From: Caulobacter vibrioides
GTDB taxonomy: Bacteria > Pseudomonadota > Alphaproteobacteria > Caulobacterales > Caulobacteraceae
Assembly: GCF_002858865.1 (NCBI RefSeq)
Contig: NZ_PJRR01000019.1
Span: 520,656-584,655 of the forward strand
Length of the DNA stretch: 64,000 nucleotides
Direction of reading: 5' to 3'
The notes beneath the pieces were generated by a model. That model was given only the letters and a program-made list of their open reading frames with translations, searched no databases and was not told the origin of the DNA. Made by a program: the position numbers and the translations under genes. Position 1 is the stretch's first letter. Each line of letters begins with the position of its first letter. Of the stretch, positions 1-9,721 are shown in pieces.

Positions 1-371
1 ATGGGATAGCGCAGGGCCGGGTGGCGCTGGATCAGCAGGAAGGTCTGGAGCACGGCCACCGCGACGAAAGCGGCGAAGCCCGCGAGCCAGGGCTGCCAGG
101 GGCCGCTCAGGAAGCGCGCGACCCGCAGGCCCGCCCAGCCTGGGGCCCACAGCACCGGGCCAAGCAGCAGCAGCACGCAAACCGTAACCAGCAGAACACC
201 CAGCCCACCGCCGATCACCTTGCCGGCGGCCTCGCCGGCCTGCTGGGGACGGATATTGGGATCGCCGGCCGGGTTCTCGGGCGAGGTCGCGATCACGGTT
301 TGCAGGCGCGGCAGCTTCTCGCCCGGCTTCAGCGGCGGAAGTCCACCCATGATGGACTTACCACTGGCCAT
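1..371 (-). CDS. Small membrane protein, partial (runs off left edge)
   Basis: The visible 123 codons begin at an ATG directly after the TAG of the upstream polyprenyl synthase gene, so the two are probably translationally coupled. The first ~50 residues are soluble and rich in Pro, Gly and Gln. A Gly/Val/Leu-rich membrane helix follows at about residues 50-72, and a second hydrophobic stretch at about 92-112. The C-terminus lies outside the window. I do not recognise the family. The only functional hint is operon position behind an isoprenoid synthase. Confidence 0.6.
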   Translation of the reverse strand, partial: MASGKSIMGGLPPLKPGEKLPRLQTVIATSPENPAGDPNIRPQQAGEAAGKVIGGGLGVLLVTVCVLLLLGPVLWAPGWAGLRVARFLSGPWQPWLAGFAAFVAVAVLQTFLLIQRHPALRYP

Positions 372-1388
372 CTAGGCGCGGCGGCTGACTGCGAAATCGG
401 CCAGCTCCTCGAGCGCCTCGCGCCAGTCATTGGCCGGGAACATCGCCAGCGCAGCCTTGGCCTTGTCGGCATAGTCAGCGGCCAGATCCAGCGTCGCGTC
501 CAGCGCGCCCGAGCCGATGATCAGTTCGCGGGCGCGACGGAAATCGGCCTCGGTCTGCTCACGCCGACCGATAGCGCGCTCCCAGAACTCGGCTTCGCGG
601 GGACCCGAGCGGGCGATGGCCAGCAGCAGCGGCAGTGTGGCCTTGCCTTCGCGGAAGTCGTCGCCGGCGTTCTTGCCCAGGGTTTCGGTCGCGCCGCCGT
701 AATCCAGGGCGTCGTCGGCCAGCTGGAACGCCAGACCCAGGTTCAGGCCGTAGTCGCGCAGGGCCTCGGACTTCGCCACATCGACACCGGCCGAAACCGC
801 TCCGGCTTCCGAAGCGGCGGCGAACAGCTCGGCGGTCTTGGCCTGGATGATCTCCAGATAGACCGCCTGCGACAGGTTCAGGTCGTGGCTGCGCATCAAC
901 TGCAGCACCTCGCCCTCGGCGATGACGCGGCTGGCGCGGGCGAGGATCTCCAGCGCCTTCATCGAGTTGGTCTCGACCATCAACTCGAAAGCGCGGGCGA
1001 ACAGGAAGTCGCCGACCAGCACGCTCTGCGCGCCGCCCCAGATCAGGTGCGCGGCGACCTTGCCGCGGCGCAGCTGGCTGCCGTCGACGACATCGTCATG
1101 CAGCAGGGTGGCGGTGTGAATGAATTCGACGGCGGCGGCCAGCTTCTGGAAGTGGTCGTTGTCGGCGCCGGCCAGACGCGCGGCGGCCACGGTCATCAGC
1201 GGACGCAGACGCTTGCCGCCCGCAGCGATCAGATGCTCGGCCAAGGCGGGGATGATCGCCACATCGCTCTGCATGCGATCGGTGATCAGACGGTTGACGC
1301 CCGCCATGTCGGCCTCGGCGAGGCGCACGAGACGATCCACCGATCCCGACTTCCGGGGCAGGGTCGCTGCGGCTGCGTCCAAAACCAT
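372..1388 (-). CDS. Polyprenyl (octaprenyl/decaprenyl) diphosphate synthase
   Basis: This long-chain trans-prenyltransferase extends an allylic diphosphate with isopentenyl diphosphate to make the ubiquinone side chain. The two Asp-rich motifs are present: DDVVD at about residues 98-102 and DDALD at about 225-229. A GGKRLRP substrate-binding motif lies near residue 57. I chose the ATG at 1388 because AAGGAG lies 3 nt upstream of it; the frame stays open further upstream but without a ribosome site. The 338-residue length is usual. The product chain length cannot be read from sequence, but Q10 is expected for this group. Confidence 0.93.
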   Translation of the reverse strand: MVLDAAAATLPRKSGSVDRLVRLAEADMAGVNRLITDRMQSDVAIIPALAEHLIAAGGKRLRPLMTVAAARLAGADNDHFQKLAAAVEFIHTATLLHDDVVDGSQLRRGKVAAHLIWGGAQSVLVGDFLFARAFELMVETNSMKALEILARASRVIAEGEVLQLMRSHDLNLSQAVYLEIIQAKTAELFAAASEAGAVSAGVDVAKSEALRDYGLNLGLAFQLADDALDYGGATETLGKNAGDDFREGKATLPLLLAIARSGPREAEFWERAIGRREQTEADFRRARELIIGSGALDATLDLAADYADKAKAALAMFPANDWREALEELADFAVSRRA

Positions 1389-1480
1389 GGTCTCCTTAAA
1401 GCGGCCCCCCACGAACCATTGCGAGGGACAATGGTGGCGGGATAGGTCAGGGTCAAGGCGAGCACAAGGCCTCACTAGCA

Positions 1481-2224
1481 TTGAACGACTTAGGTGTGAC
1501 CGAGGATCGGGTTCTGGGCGGCCGCGTAAGGCTGCGTCAAGCGCCGGACGGATACCGGCCGGGCATGGACGCAGCCCTGCTTGCGGCGACGTGCGACGCC
1601 CTGCCCGGGCAAAGGGTTCTGGAGACGGGCTGCGGGGTTGGCGGCGCCTTGCTGGCGGCGGCGACTCGCCGTCCCGAGGCGATCTTCCATGGCGTCGAGC
1701 GGGATGAGACCGCCGCGTCTCTCGCGGCCGAGAACGTGGCCCTGAACGGCTTGACGTCGCGAGTCGCCGTCGCGAAGGGCGATGTCGAGGCCGGCTTTCG
1801 CGCGCTCGGCCTGCCCGTCTTCGACGCCGTGATGGCCAATCCGCCCTATTTCGATGACCCGAGCGCGCTGCGTGCGCCCTCGCCCGCCAAGAGCGGCGCC
1901 TGGATGGCGGATGGTGGTCTGGCGGCCTGGACCGCGTTCTGCCTCAAGGCTGTGCGTGAAGGGGGGACCATCACGCTGATCCATCGCGCCGACCGATTGG
2001 CCGACATCCTCTCCCTCCTCGCGCCCAAGGCCGGCTCGTTTCGGATTCGGCCCGTCGCGCCCTTCGCGGACGCGGCGGCCAAACGTGTGATCGTGCGCGC
2101 GATCAAGACCGGCAAGGCGCCTTTGGTCCTGTTGCCGCCGCTGGTCATGCATGATCGCGACGGGGGAAAGCACTCGGCTCAGGCGGAAGCCATTCTGCGT
2201 GGCGAGGCCGACCTGGCTTGGTAG
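1481..2224 (+). CDS. TrmN6-like N6-adenine methyltransferase
   Basis: A Rossmann-fold SAM-dependent methyltransferase of the tRNA1(Val) adenine-37 type. The glycine-rich SAM loop is ETGCGVGG near residue 44, and the catalytic NPPY tetrapeptide, typical of enzymes that methylate exocyclic amino groups of nucleic acid, is near residue 121. The start is uncertain: TTG at 1481 or GTG at 1496, neither with a strong ribosome site. It is divergent from the prenyl synthase, with about 90 bp between them. The tRNA substrate is inferred from family resemblance. Confidence 0.85.
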   Translation: MNDLGVTEDRVLGGRVRLRQAPDGYRPGMDAALLAATCDALPGQRVLETGCGVGGALLAAATRRPEAIFHGVERDETAASLAAENVALNGLTSRVAVAKGDVEAGFRALGLPVFDAVMANPPYFDDPSALRAPSPAKSGAWMADGGLAAWTAFCLKAVREGGTITLIHRADRLADILSLLAPKAGSFRIRPVAPFADAAAKRVIVRAIKTGKAPLVLLPPLVMHDRDGGKHSAQAEAILRGEADLAW

Positions 2225-2237
2225 GCGACCCTGATGA

Positions 2238-2615
2238 TCAGGGACGCGGCTGAGGCGGGGGGATCGTCGCCCCGCTGTCCTGAGTCTGGATCGACTTCAG
2301 ATAAGCCACGATGGCGCTGACATCCGCCGGCGGAAAGGTCCATTCCGGCATTGGACCATGGCCGACGGTCAAGCCCTCGGCGAGCCCTTCGGCAAGCGCC
2401 TCGACGTCATAGCGCTGGTGCAGTTGGCGGAACCGAGGGGCCGTGGGGTTAGGACTATCGCCACTGACCTCCACTGCGTGACAGGCCGAACAGCTTCGCG
2501 TGACGATCGCCTTGCCGCGCGCAATCGGGTCCTGATCCTGCGCCGCCTGGCTCGTCGTCGCGAAAGCCATGACGGCGCCGAGCACCACGACGCTCCAGCG
2601 AATCTCAGTACGCAT
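2238..2615 (-). CDS. Small secreted cytochrome c (c-type, one heme)
   Basis: A 125-residue protein with an N-terminal Sec signal ending near the SQAAQ segment, so it should be periplasmic. There is one heme-attachment motif, CSACH, and a downstream Met within MPEWTFPP that could be the axial ligand, as in class I cytochromes. The ATG at 2615 is preceded by GGAGGGG; a TTG five codons upstream overlaps that site and is unlikely. It is convergent with the methyltransferase gene, 13 bp away. The electron partner is unknown. Confidence 0.88.
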   Translation of the reverse strand: MRTEIRWSVVVLGAVMAFATTSQAAQDQDPIARGKAIVTRSCSACHAVEVSGDSPNPTAPRFRQLHQRYDVEALAEGLAEGLTVGHGPMPEWTFPPADVSAIVAYLKSIQTQDSGATIPPPQPRP

Positions 2616-2692
2616 CGTCCACCCCTCCAAGCTGGATCGACAACATGCGGCCGGCCAGCCCGCCCACCTTGACGCAGATCAAGTCGGGCGCG

Positions 2693-3253
2693 CTATTCCG
2701 CGTAGAGGGCCAGCGCCTCCAGGCATAGCTCGAGACCGGTAAGATCCCGCAGCGGGTCATCGGTGACGATCACGAACAGCCGCCGCGCCTCGCCCCACAG
2801 CATCACGGTCTCAGGCAGGCCGTGGTCTTCGATCATGCAGCCGTCAGGGTCGCGCCAGACGCGATTCTCATCGAGGATCGCCCCGAGGTCCGCGTCGACC
2901 CGCGCGACGTACTCGGCGCGCAGTTCGCTGGTCACGTTCATATAGGCGAAGGTCGGCTTGCCCAGGCCCGCCAGGACCCCTGCCTCGAACACCGTCGCTG
3001 TATCGGCCGTCGGGCCCCGGAACGGGGTCAGATTGATCACGCCGGCGTCGGCTTGGCGCAATTGCGCCATGCGCGTCGCGTAAAACTGTCTAGCCTCAAG
3101 TTCGTCGCCCGTGTCGCTGATCGGCATGCGGGCGGGAGCCAGGGCCTCGAACCCCGACTCCAGACACAGCGCCCGCTGGCGCGAGGCCTGGAGGTCGAGA
3201 TCGGGAAGCCAGGCCTCGGGACCGGCCAGCCATAGGGAACGAACAGGTTTCAT
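2693..3253 (-). CDS. Nucleoside 2-deoxyribosyltransferase family protein
   Basis: A 186-residue protein of the nucleoside 2-deoxyribosyltransferase-like family. The N-terminus has the LAGPEAW strand-turn. The central DTATVFEAGVLAGLGKP segment carries the family Asp and the Glu expected to act as nucleophile, followed by the usual beta strand with an aromatic residue. Such enzymes exchange or hydrolyse bases of deoxynucleosides. It stands alone between the cytochrome gene and the divergent CAP-domain gene. Whether it transfers or only hydrolyses cannot be decided from sequence. Confidence 0.85.
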   Translation of the reverse strand: MKPVRSLWLAGPEAWLPDLDLQASRQRALCLESGFEALAPARMPISDTGDELEARQFYATRMAQLRQADAGVINLTPFRGPTADTATVFEAGVLAGLGKPTFAYMNVTSELRAEYVARVDADLGAILDENRVWRDPDGCMIEDHGLPETVMLWGEARRLFVIVTDDPLRDLTGLELCLEALALYAE

Positions 3254-3321
3254 GGGCCTTAGGTCTGGTCGCGAGGGGCAGGAGTCAATGCTGGGCCTGA
3301 AGTTAGGCCGTCGGAGATCGA

Positions 3322-4119
3322 ATGCGGACGATCGCGCGTAGAAGCTTGCTGACCGCCGGCCTGGCCCTGGCCGCCTCCCCCGCCCTGGCCGCGCCCGCCG
3401 CGCCCTGGCTCGCCTACGAACGCCGCCTGCGCGCGCTGCTGTCCGATCCCCCCGGCGGCGACTTCGATGCCGCGTTCGAAGAGACCCTGCTCGATCTCAA
3501 CAACCTCTATCGCCGTCGCCAAGGGCCTGCCCCACTCGCCTGGGACGAGGGCCTGCGCCTCGCCGCGCGCGCCCATGCGGCGGACATCGCGGTCACCGGC
3601 GTGTTCGAACACATGACGCGCGAGGGCTTCTCTCCAGCTGGGCGGGTCGGCCTGTTCGCGCGCGATCTGGTCGGCGCGCCGGGCGAGAACATCGCCATGC
3701 GCCGCAACGCCGCCAGCGCCGTCACCTACGACCAGATCATGAACCAGTGGAAGACCAGCCCCGGCCACCGCGCCAATCTCCTGGCGCCGGGCTTCACCCA
3801 CGTGGGTTATGGTGTCTTTAGGCAGGGGCCGCGTGTCATCGCCGTCGGCGCCTACGCCGAGGTCAGCGCCCGTCTGGCCGGTCCCGCGCCTCTGCGCGTG
3901 CGCTCGACCGACGAGATCGCCCGCGCCCTGTCCTATGCGACGCCGACGATCCGCCAGTTCTCGATCTCGGAACCCGGCGGCGAAGTGCTGACCGCGACCT
4001 ATCTGGAGGATCGCGCGGCCCGCGCCCTTAAGCCGGGCGCCTGGCAGCTGCGCCCGCACCTGTCGACAGGCGAGCGCCGCTACCAGGTGGCCTGGGGGCC
4101 GGTGTTCGTGCTGGACTAG
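3322..4119 (+). CDS. Exported CAP (SCP/PR1) domain protein
   Basis: The N-terminus has an Arg pair (ARRSLLTAG) before a hydrophobic core ending in ALAAP, so a Tat or Sec signal peptide is likely. Residues ~50-195 form a CAP domain. It has the characteristic His in VFEHMT, Glu in PGENIA, a second His in SPGHRANLL, and the closing GYGVF and VGAYAEV strands. The remaining ~70 residues are unassigned. Bacterial CAP proteins are usually periplasmic or surface proteins of uncertain enzymatic role. It is convergent with the YceI gene with only 2 bp between them. Confidence 0.88.
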   Translation: MRTIARRSLLTAGLALAASPALAAPAAPWLAYERRLRALLSDPPGGDFDAAFEETLLDLNNLYRRRQGPAPLAWDEGLRLAARAHAADIAVTGVFEHMTREGFSPAGRVGLFARDLVGAPGENIAMRRNAASAVTYDQIMNQWKTSPGHRANLLAPGFTHVGYGVFRQGPRVIAVGAYAEVSARLAGPAPLRVRSTDEIARALSYATPTIRQFSISEPGGEVLTATYLEDRAARALKPGAWQLRPHLSTGERRYQVAWGPVFVLD

Positions 4120-4121
4120 CC

Positions 4122-4700
4122 CTACTGGGCCACCGCCAGGGCCTCGATGCGGATGTTCACCGCATCCCCGATCGCGCCCGCCCCGATGGTGTGGCCGAAC
4201 GCCTTGCGGCTGATCTGGCCGGTGATGGTGAAGCCGGCCTGCTTCTTCTGATTGTTGCCGACCCCGATCTTGTTCAGCTTGACGTCCAGGGTCACAGGCT
4301 GTGTGACGCCCATGATCGTCATATCGCCGGTGACCTTGGCGGTCGTGTCACCCGTCTTCTCGACCTTGGTCGACTTGAAGGTCATGGTCGGGTTCTTGGC
4401 CGCGTTCAGCCAGCGCTCGGCCTTCAGGTGCTCATCGCGGGCCGTATTGGCGCTGAGCAGGCTATCGACGGTGACGGTCGCCTCGACGCGCGACTTCTCC
4501 GGCGCGGCCTCGTCCAGCCAGATCGTTCCTTCCGACTGGGCGAACATGCCCAGGATCGAGGTGAACCCGAAGCGATCGATCGCGAATGAAGTCTGAGTGT
4601 GCGACGAGTCCAGCTTGTAGGCGACCTCGGCGGCGAAGGCCGGGGCGGCGGCGACCGACAGGGCCGCGCCGGCGATCATGGCGGCGAGCAGGCGTTTCAT
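4122..4700 (-). CDS. YceI-family periplasmic lipid-binding-like protein
   Basis: A 192-residue protein with a Sec signal peptide ending at about residue 23 (AAPAFAAE). The mature part has the YceI beta-barrel pattern: YKLDSSHTQTSFAIDRFG at the start, then FAQSEGTIWLD, VDSLLSANTARDEHLKAE and a C-terminal GAGAIGDAVNIRIE strand. The family forms lipocalin-like barrels that bind isoprenoid chains. AAGGAG lies 7 nt before the ATG. Its substrate is unknown. Confidence 0.92.
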   Translation of the reverse strand: MKRLLAAMIAGAALSVAAAPAFAAEVAYKLDSSHTQTSFAIDRFGFTSILGMFAQSEGTIWLDEAAPEKSRVEATVTVDSLLSANTARDEHLKAERWLNAAKNPTMTFKSTKVEKTGDTTAKVTGDMTIMGVTQPVTLDVKLNKIGVGNNQKKQAGFTITGQISRKAFGHTIGAGAIGDAVNIRIEALAVAQ

Positions 4701-4777
4701 GGGGCGTCTCCTTCGTCATTCCCAAGCGGGACCGGAGCGGACATTCCCGTGCGGCGCTGAACCGCGCAACCCACAAA

Positions 4778-4811
4778 CGAAAAGCCCCCGGCCTGGGAGG
4801 ACCGGGGGCTT
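4778..4811 (-). terminator. Rho-independent terminator of ilvC
   Basis: A perfect 10-bp stem (AAGCCCCCGG at 4782-4791 with its complement at 4802-4811) is followed on the minus strand by a T-rich run. It lies 28 bp after the ilvC stop. Confidence 0.88.
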
Positions 4812-4838
4812 CGTGGGATGAGCTTGGGAGCTCGGAGC

Positions 4839-5948
<1,110 letters not shown>

Positions 5949-6083
5949 TCAAGACGGAGCCGACAGAACGCCGAAATACGAGAGCCTTTGCGGATCCTTT
6001 TACGCGGTCCGACACAGCTGCGCTATGCGGCGCCGCACGCCAGATCCTTCGCGGGCGCGAAATTCCTGCCGACGGCGCGATGA

Positions 6084-6117
6084 AGAAAAAAGGGCGGAAG
6101 CTCTCGCCTCCGCCCTT
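6084..6117 (-). terminator. Rho-independent terminator of the RcnB-like gene
   Basis: A 9-bp stem (AAGGGCGGA at 6090-6098 with its complement at 6109-6117) is followed on the minus strand by a run of T. It lies 22 bp past the stop of the RcnB-like gene. The rest of the 280-bp gap up to ilvC is the ilvC upstream region, in which I see no clear operator. Confidence 0.85.
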
Positions 6118-6138
6118 CGGTTCATCCGCGACGTCCAC

Positions 6139-7080
6139 TCACCAGAACAGGTCGTAGTAGACGCTCAACACCTGGCCGCTCCAGACGTCGACCAGCACGG
6201 CGCTGTCGCCGACACGGATCCACTCGCAGCCAATCGGCGGCTGGGGCAGGCCATAGCGCCACGCATCGAGATAGTAGGACGGCGTGTACCAGCCGTACGG
6301 CAGATAGTCGCCGAACGACCAAGCCCTCGAATACCAACCGCTGGGGTAGCGATAGGCCGGCGCGCGATAGCGCTGGGCCGACCGGAAGCTTGGACGATAG
6401 TAACCGCGATCATAGTGCTGACGCCCCCGGTCGCGATCGCGGTACTGACCATAGCCCGATCGACGGTCATCGCGGTCCCAGCCGCCGCGATCCCAGCCGC
6501 CGCGATTATCCCAACGGTTGTTGTCGCGCCCTCGGCCGTCGTAGCGGTCCCCGCGATGACCGTTGTCGCGGTTCCAGCCGCTGCGGTCGCGGTTATTGTC
6601 GTCGCCCCGATTCCAGCCGCTGCCGCCCCCCTGGCTGGGCGGCGTCTGTGGCTGAGGCTGAGGCTGAGGCTGTGGCTGGGTTTGGGGCCGATCGTCGCCT
6701 CTGTTCCAACCGCTGCCGCCGTTCCCGTCAGGGCGGCCGCCACGATCACCTCGGTCGCCCCGATCACCGCGATCGCCACGGTTCCAGCCGCTGCCGCCTT
6801 GCTGCTCCGGCTGAGGTTGCGGCTGGACCTGCGGTTGCGGTTGTGGGCGGTCACCGCCCCGGCTCCAGCCGCCTTGGCCCGCGCGATCACCGCGATCGCC
6901 GCCTTGCCATCCGCCTCGATCTCCCCGATCGCCCCGATCACCTCGGTCGCCGCGCGGTCCGCCATCGCGCTGCTCGCGCTGGGCCTGCTGCTGAGCGACC
7001 ACCGCCCCGGCGGCGGCGGCCTCTGCGGCCGCGCCCCCAAGCAGCGAGAGCATCATCGCGGTCGTGACCAGACGTTTCAT
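6139..7080 (-). CDS. RcnB-family periplasmic protein with Arg-Gly-Asp repeats
   Basis: A 313-residue protein with a signal peptide (ending in AAAAGAVVAQQ). A long low-complexity region follows (about residues 30-215) of repeated RGDRGD, SGWNRGDD and PQPQPQ units. The C-terminal ~95 residues match the RcnB domain: Tyr/Arg-rich, with the YLPYGW turn, an IGCEWIRVGDSAVLVD strand and a closing VLSVYYDLFW. RcnB in E. coli is linked to nickel/cobalt homeostasis; the role here is not established. The start at 7080 is supported by GGAGCAGGAA. Confidence 0.82.
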   Translation of the reverse strand: MKRLVTTAMMLSLLGGAAAEAAAAGAVVAQQQAQREQRDGGPRGDRGDRGDRGDRGGWQGGDRGDRAGQGGWSRGGDRPQPQPQVQPQPQPEQQGGSGWNRGDRGDRGDRGDRGGRPDGNGGSGWNRGDDRPQTQPQPQPQPQPQTPPSQGGGSGWNRGDDNNRDRSGWNRDNGHRGDRYDGRGRDNNRWDNRGGWDRGGWDRDDRRSGYGQYRDRDRGRQHYDRGYYRPSFRSAQRYRAPAYRYPSGWYSRAWSFGDYLPYGWYTPSYYLDAWRYGLPQPPIGCEWIRVGDSAVLVDVWSGQVLSVYYDLFW

Positions 7081-7175
7081 TTCCTGCTCCGAAGGGCCTT
7101 GAAGCGCGGCCCGGGCTTGTCCCTTGATAGCAGTCTCTGACTCGCCGGATGAACCGAGCTTGAACGGGAGGCTTG

Positions 7176-7736
7176 ATGTCCGCACACCCTAACGATGTCG
7201 TCGGCTTCTGGCGAAAGGCCGGTCCGAGGAAGTGGTTCGCCAAGGACCAGGCCTTCGACGCCGCGATCGCCCTGAAGTTCGAGCAGACCCACTATCGCGC
7301 CTCGATGCGCAAGTACGACGCCTGGAATCAGACGCCCGAAGGCGCCCTGGCCTTGCAGATCCTGCTCGATCAGTTCCCGCGCAACATGTACCGGGGCACG
7401 CCCCACGCCTTCGCCACCGACCCACTGGCGCGAATGTTCGCCCGCGAGGCCATCGCCGCCGGCCACGACCAGGATCCATCGATCCCGCTCGAGCTTCGGC
7501 GATTCTTCTATCTGCCCTTCGAGCACTCGGAGTCGCTGGTCGACCAGGAGTTCAGCGTCCAGCTGTTCGCCACGCTCCAGGCCGACACCGGTGATGAGGA
7601 GTCGATGAAGTACGCCCTGGTCCATCGCGACGTCATCGCGCGCTTTGGCCGTTTCCCTCATCGCAATCCTGGCCTGGGCCGGGAGACCACCGAGGCCGAA
7701 CAGGAGTTCCTCGACGAGGGTGGCTTCGCCGGGTGA
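7176..7736 (+). CDS. DUF924 family protein
   Basis: A 186-residue all-helical protein of the DUF924 family. Recognisable blocks are VVGFWRKAGPRKWFAKD near the N-terminus, then LQILLDQFPRNMYRGTP, FFYLPFEHSES and the C-terminal GRFPHRN segment. The family resembles TPR-like helical folds and has no settled function. GGGAGG lies 4 nt before the ATG. It is divergent from the RcnB-like gene, with about 95 bp of shared promoter region. Confidence 0.88.
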   Translation: MSAHPNDVVGFWRKAGPRKWFAKDQAFDAAIALKFEQTHYRASMRKYDAWNQTPEGALALQILLDQFPRNMYRGTPHAFATDPLARMFAREAIAAGHDQDPSIPLELRRFFYLPFEHSESLVDQEFSVQLFATLQADTGDEESMKYALVHRDVIARFGRFPHRNPGLGRETTEAEQEFLDEGGFAG

Positions 7737-7812
7737 GGAGAAGCAGGCGTAGCGATGCTTGGGCGTCTTTGATAGGTTCGACGGGACCGCAAGTTGAAGT
7801 CGAGGAATATCG

Positions 7813-8763
7813 ATGACCGCCCTTCGCAGCGCCTTGGCCCTGACCCTGGCGCTCGGCGCCCTGACCCCGAACGCCGTGCTGGCGCAAGCCAAGGCCAGCG
7901 GTGGTCAAAAGATGCAGGCCCAGGCCTCCGGCGAGGTGCCGCGGTGCACGCGCAAGCTCGGCACGCTCTCGATTGTCGACGGCGATGATTCCAACGGCTG
8001 GACCCAGTACAATCTGGCCTCGCCGCAAAAGGTGCTGAGAGCCATCGTGCAGCGTTCGGGCTGCTTCAACCTGGTGGATCGCGGCGCAGGCCTAAGCGCC
8101 GCCGAAAAGGAGCGCGCCATCGGCGGCAACCTCGGCCTGCAACGCGGTTCGAACGTCGGCCAAGGCCAGGTCAAGGCGGCTGACTATGTTCTCGTGGCCG
8201 AAGTCCAAGGCAGCAACAGCAATGTCGGCGGCGGCGCGGTAGCCGGCGCTATCGGCGGTCTGATCGGCGGCCGCGCGGGCGCCCTGGTCGGCGGCATCAA
8301 GACCAAGAAGCTCGAAGCCAACACCGTCCTGTCGTTGACCAACGTCCGCACCACCGAGACCACGTCGGTTTCGGAAGGCTACGCTGTGAAGAACGACATC
8401 GGTTGGGGCGCGGGCGGCGGCCTGGGATTCGCGGGCGCGGTCGGCGGCGGCTATGAGGACACCGACATCGGCCGCATCGTCACCCTGTCTTTCATCAACG
8501 CCTATTCGAAGATGATCGGTGACCTCGGCCTGCTTTCGGACGGTCCGCCAGCCGCCCAAGCCGCCCCTCAAAAGACCTTCGCCGCCCAGCGGCCTGTGGC
8601 GATGCGGGCCACGCCTGTCGCTGGCGGCAAGCTGATCCGCACCCTTCCTGCCGGCGCGATCGTCTACCCGACCGGCAAACAGCAGGAGCTGTGGTGGGAA
8701 GTGGCCGACGAAAACGACAATGTCGGCTGGGTGCTGAACACCGGCTTGGCGCCCAGCAACTAG
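7813..8763 (+). CDS. CsgG/HfaB-like secreted protein with SH3-like tail
   Basis: A 316-residue exported protein with a signal peptide ending at VLAQA. Residues ~40-240 resemble the CsgG/HfaB family: an [11 protein letters not shown] strand, a FNLVDRG turn, then [12 protein letters not shown], a Gly-rich hydrophobic segment and [10 protein letters not shown]. The last ~60 residues ([17 protein letters not shown] onward) look like a bacterial SH3-type domain. There is no lipobox Cys, unlike true CsgG, so outer-membrane pore formation is doubtful. GGAA lies 5 nt before the ATG. Confidence 0.75.
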   Translation: MTALRSALALTLALGALTPNAVLAQAKASGGQKMQAQASGEVPRCTRKLGTLSIVDGDDSNGWTQYNLASPQKVLRAIVQRSGCFNLVDRGAGLSAAEKERAIGGNLGLQRGSNVGQGQVKAADYVLVAEVQGSNSNVGGGAVAGAIGGLIGGRAGALVGGIKTKKLEANTVLSLTNVRTTETTSVSEGYAVKNDIGWGAGGGLGFAGAVGGGYEDTDIGRIVTLSFINAYSKMIGDLGLLSDGPPAAQAAPQKTFAAQRPVAMRATPVAGGKLIRTLPAGAIVYPTGKQQELWWEVADENDNVGWVLNTGLAPSN

Positions 8764-8840
8764 GGCATCGCGCCAGACTCTTCGAGCGAGGGCCAGAACG
8801 CGAGGACAAATGGCGGAGCCCTGTGGACATCACGGGGCGC

Positions 8841-8859
8841 CGCAGTGTTCAACACTGCG
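8841..8859. promoter_or_regulatory. Perfect 19-nt inverted repeat upstream of thyA
   Basis: Arms CGCAGTGTT and AACACTGCG flank a central C and lie 22 bp before the thyA start. No T-run follows, so it is more likely an operator or leader hairpin than a terminator. The core TGTTCAACA also occurs in the inverted repeat at 57720-57732. Confidence 0.5.
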
Positions 8860-8881
8860 ATTCGCGGCCAAAGTAACCGCC

Positions 8882-9721
8882 ATGAGCACCGCCGTCCTCG
8901 ACGCCCCCAAAGCCGCGACCGACCATCCCGAGCGGCAGTACCTGACCCTGCTGGCCGACATCCTGGAGAATGGCGTCCAGCGCGGCGACCGTACGGGCAC
9001 GGGGACACTGGGCGTATTCGGCCGCCAGATCCGCTTTGACCTGGCCAAGGGCTTCCCGGTCCTGACCACCAAGAAGCTGCACCTGCGCTCGATCATCATC
9101 GAGCTGCTGTGGTTCCTCAAGGGCGACACCAACATCGCCTATCTCAAGGACAACGGCGTGCGCATCTGGGACGAGTGGGCCGACGAGAACGGCGACCTTG
9201 GCCCCGTCTATGGCAAGCAGTGGCGCTCCTGGGCCACGCCTGACGGCCGGGTGATCGACCAGATCTCGGCCCTGGTCGAGAACCTGAAGACCAACCCCAA
9301 CAGCCGCCGCCACATCGTCACGGCCTGGAACCCGGCCGATGTCGACGACATGGCCCTGCCGCCCTGCCACTGTCTGTTCCAGTTCTTCGTGGCGGATGGA
9401 AAGCTGTCCTGCCAGCTCTACCAGCGCAGCGCCGACGTGTTCTTAGGCGTGCCGTTCAACATCGCGTCCTACGCCCTTTTGACCCTGATGGTCGCCAAGG
9501 TCGTGGGCCTGGAGCCCGGCGAATTCGTCCACACCTTCGGTGACGCCCACCTCTATCTGAACCACCTGGATCAGGCCCGCGAGCAATTGACCCGCGAGCC
9601 CTTCGACTTCCCCACGATGAAGATCGCCGACAAGCGCGACCTCTTCGGGTTCGAATACGAGGACTTCACGCTGGAGGGCTATCAGGCCCACCCGCACATC
9701 AAGGCCGAGGTTTCGGTCTAG
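8882..9721 (+). CDS. thyA: Thymidylate synthase
   Basis: ThyA methylates dUMP to dTMP using methylenetetrahydrofolate. The active-site Cys sits in [11 protein letters not shown] near residue 159. The phosphate-binding Arg is in GDRTGTGT, and the [21 protein letters not shown] block and the C-terminal [19 protein letters not shown] complete the family pattern. The protein has 279 residues; I chose the ATG at 8882, which gives a 16-residue N-terminal extension before the conserved domain. Its stop codon overlaps the stop of the convergent oxidoreductase gene through the shared CTAG. With folA nearby it supports a folate/thymidylate neighbourhood. Confidence 0.97.
   Translation: MSTAVLDAPKAATDHPERQYLTLLADILENGVQRGDRTGTGTLGVFGRQIRFDLAKGFPVLTTKKLHLRSIIIELLWFLKGDTNIAYLKDNGVRIWDEWADENGDLGPVYGKQWRSWATPDGRVIDQISALVENLKTNPNSRRHIVTAWNPADVDDMALPPCHCLFQFFVADGKLSCQLYQRSADVFLGVPFNIASYALLTLMVAKVVGLEPGEFVHTFGDAHLYLNHLDQAREQLTREPFDFPTMKIADKRDLFGFEYEDFTLEGYQAHPHIKAEVSV

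Noticed and set aside
21..1445. A 474-codon plus-strand frame across the polyprenyl synthase gene
   Set aside because: Antisense shadow; the minus strand carries conserved DDxxD motifs and a ribosome site.
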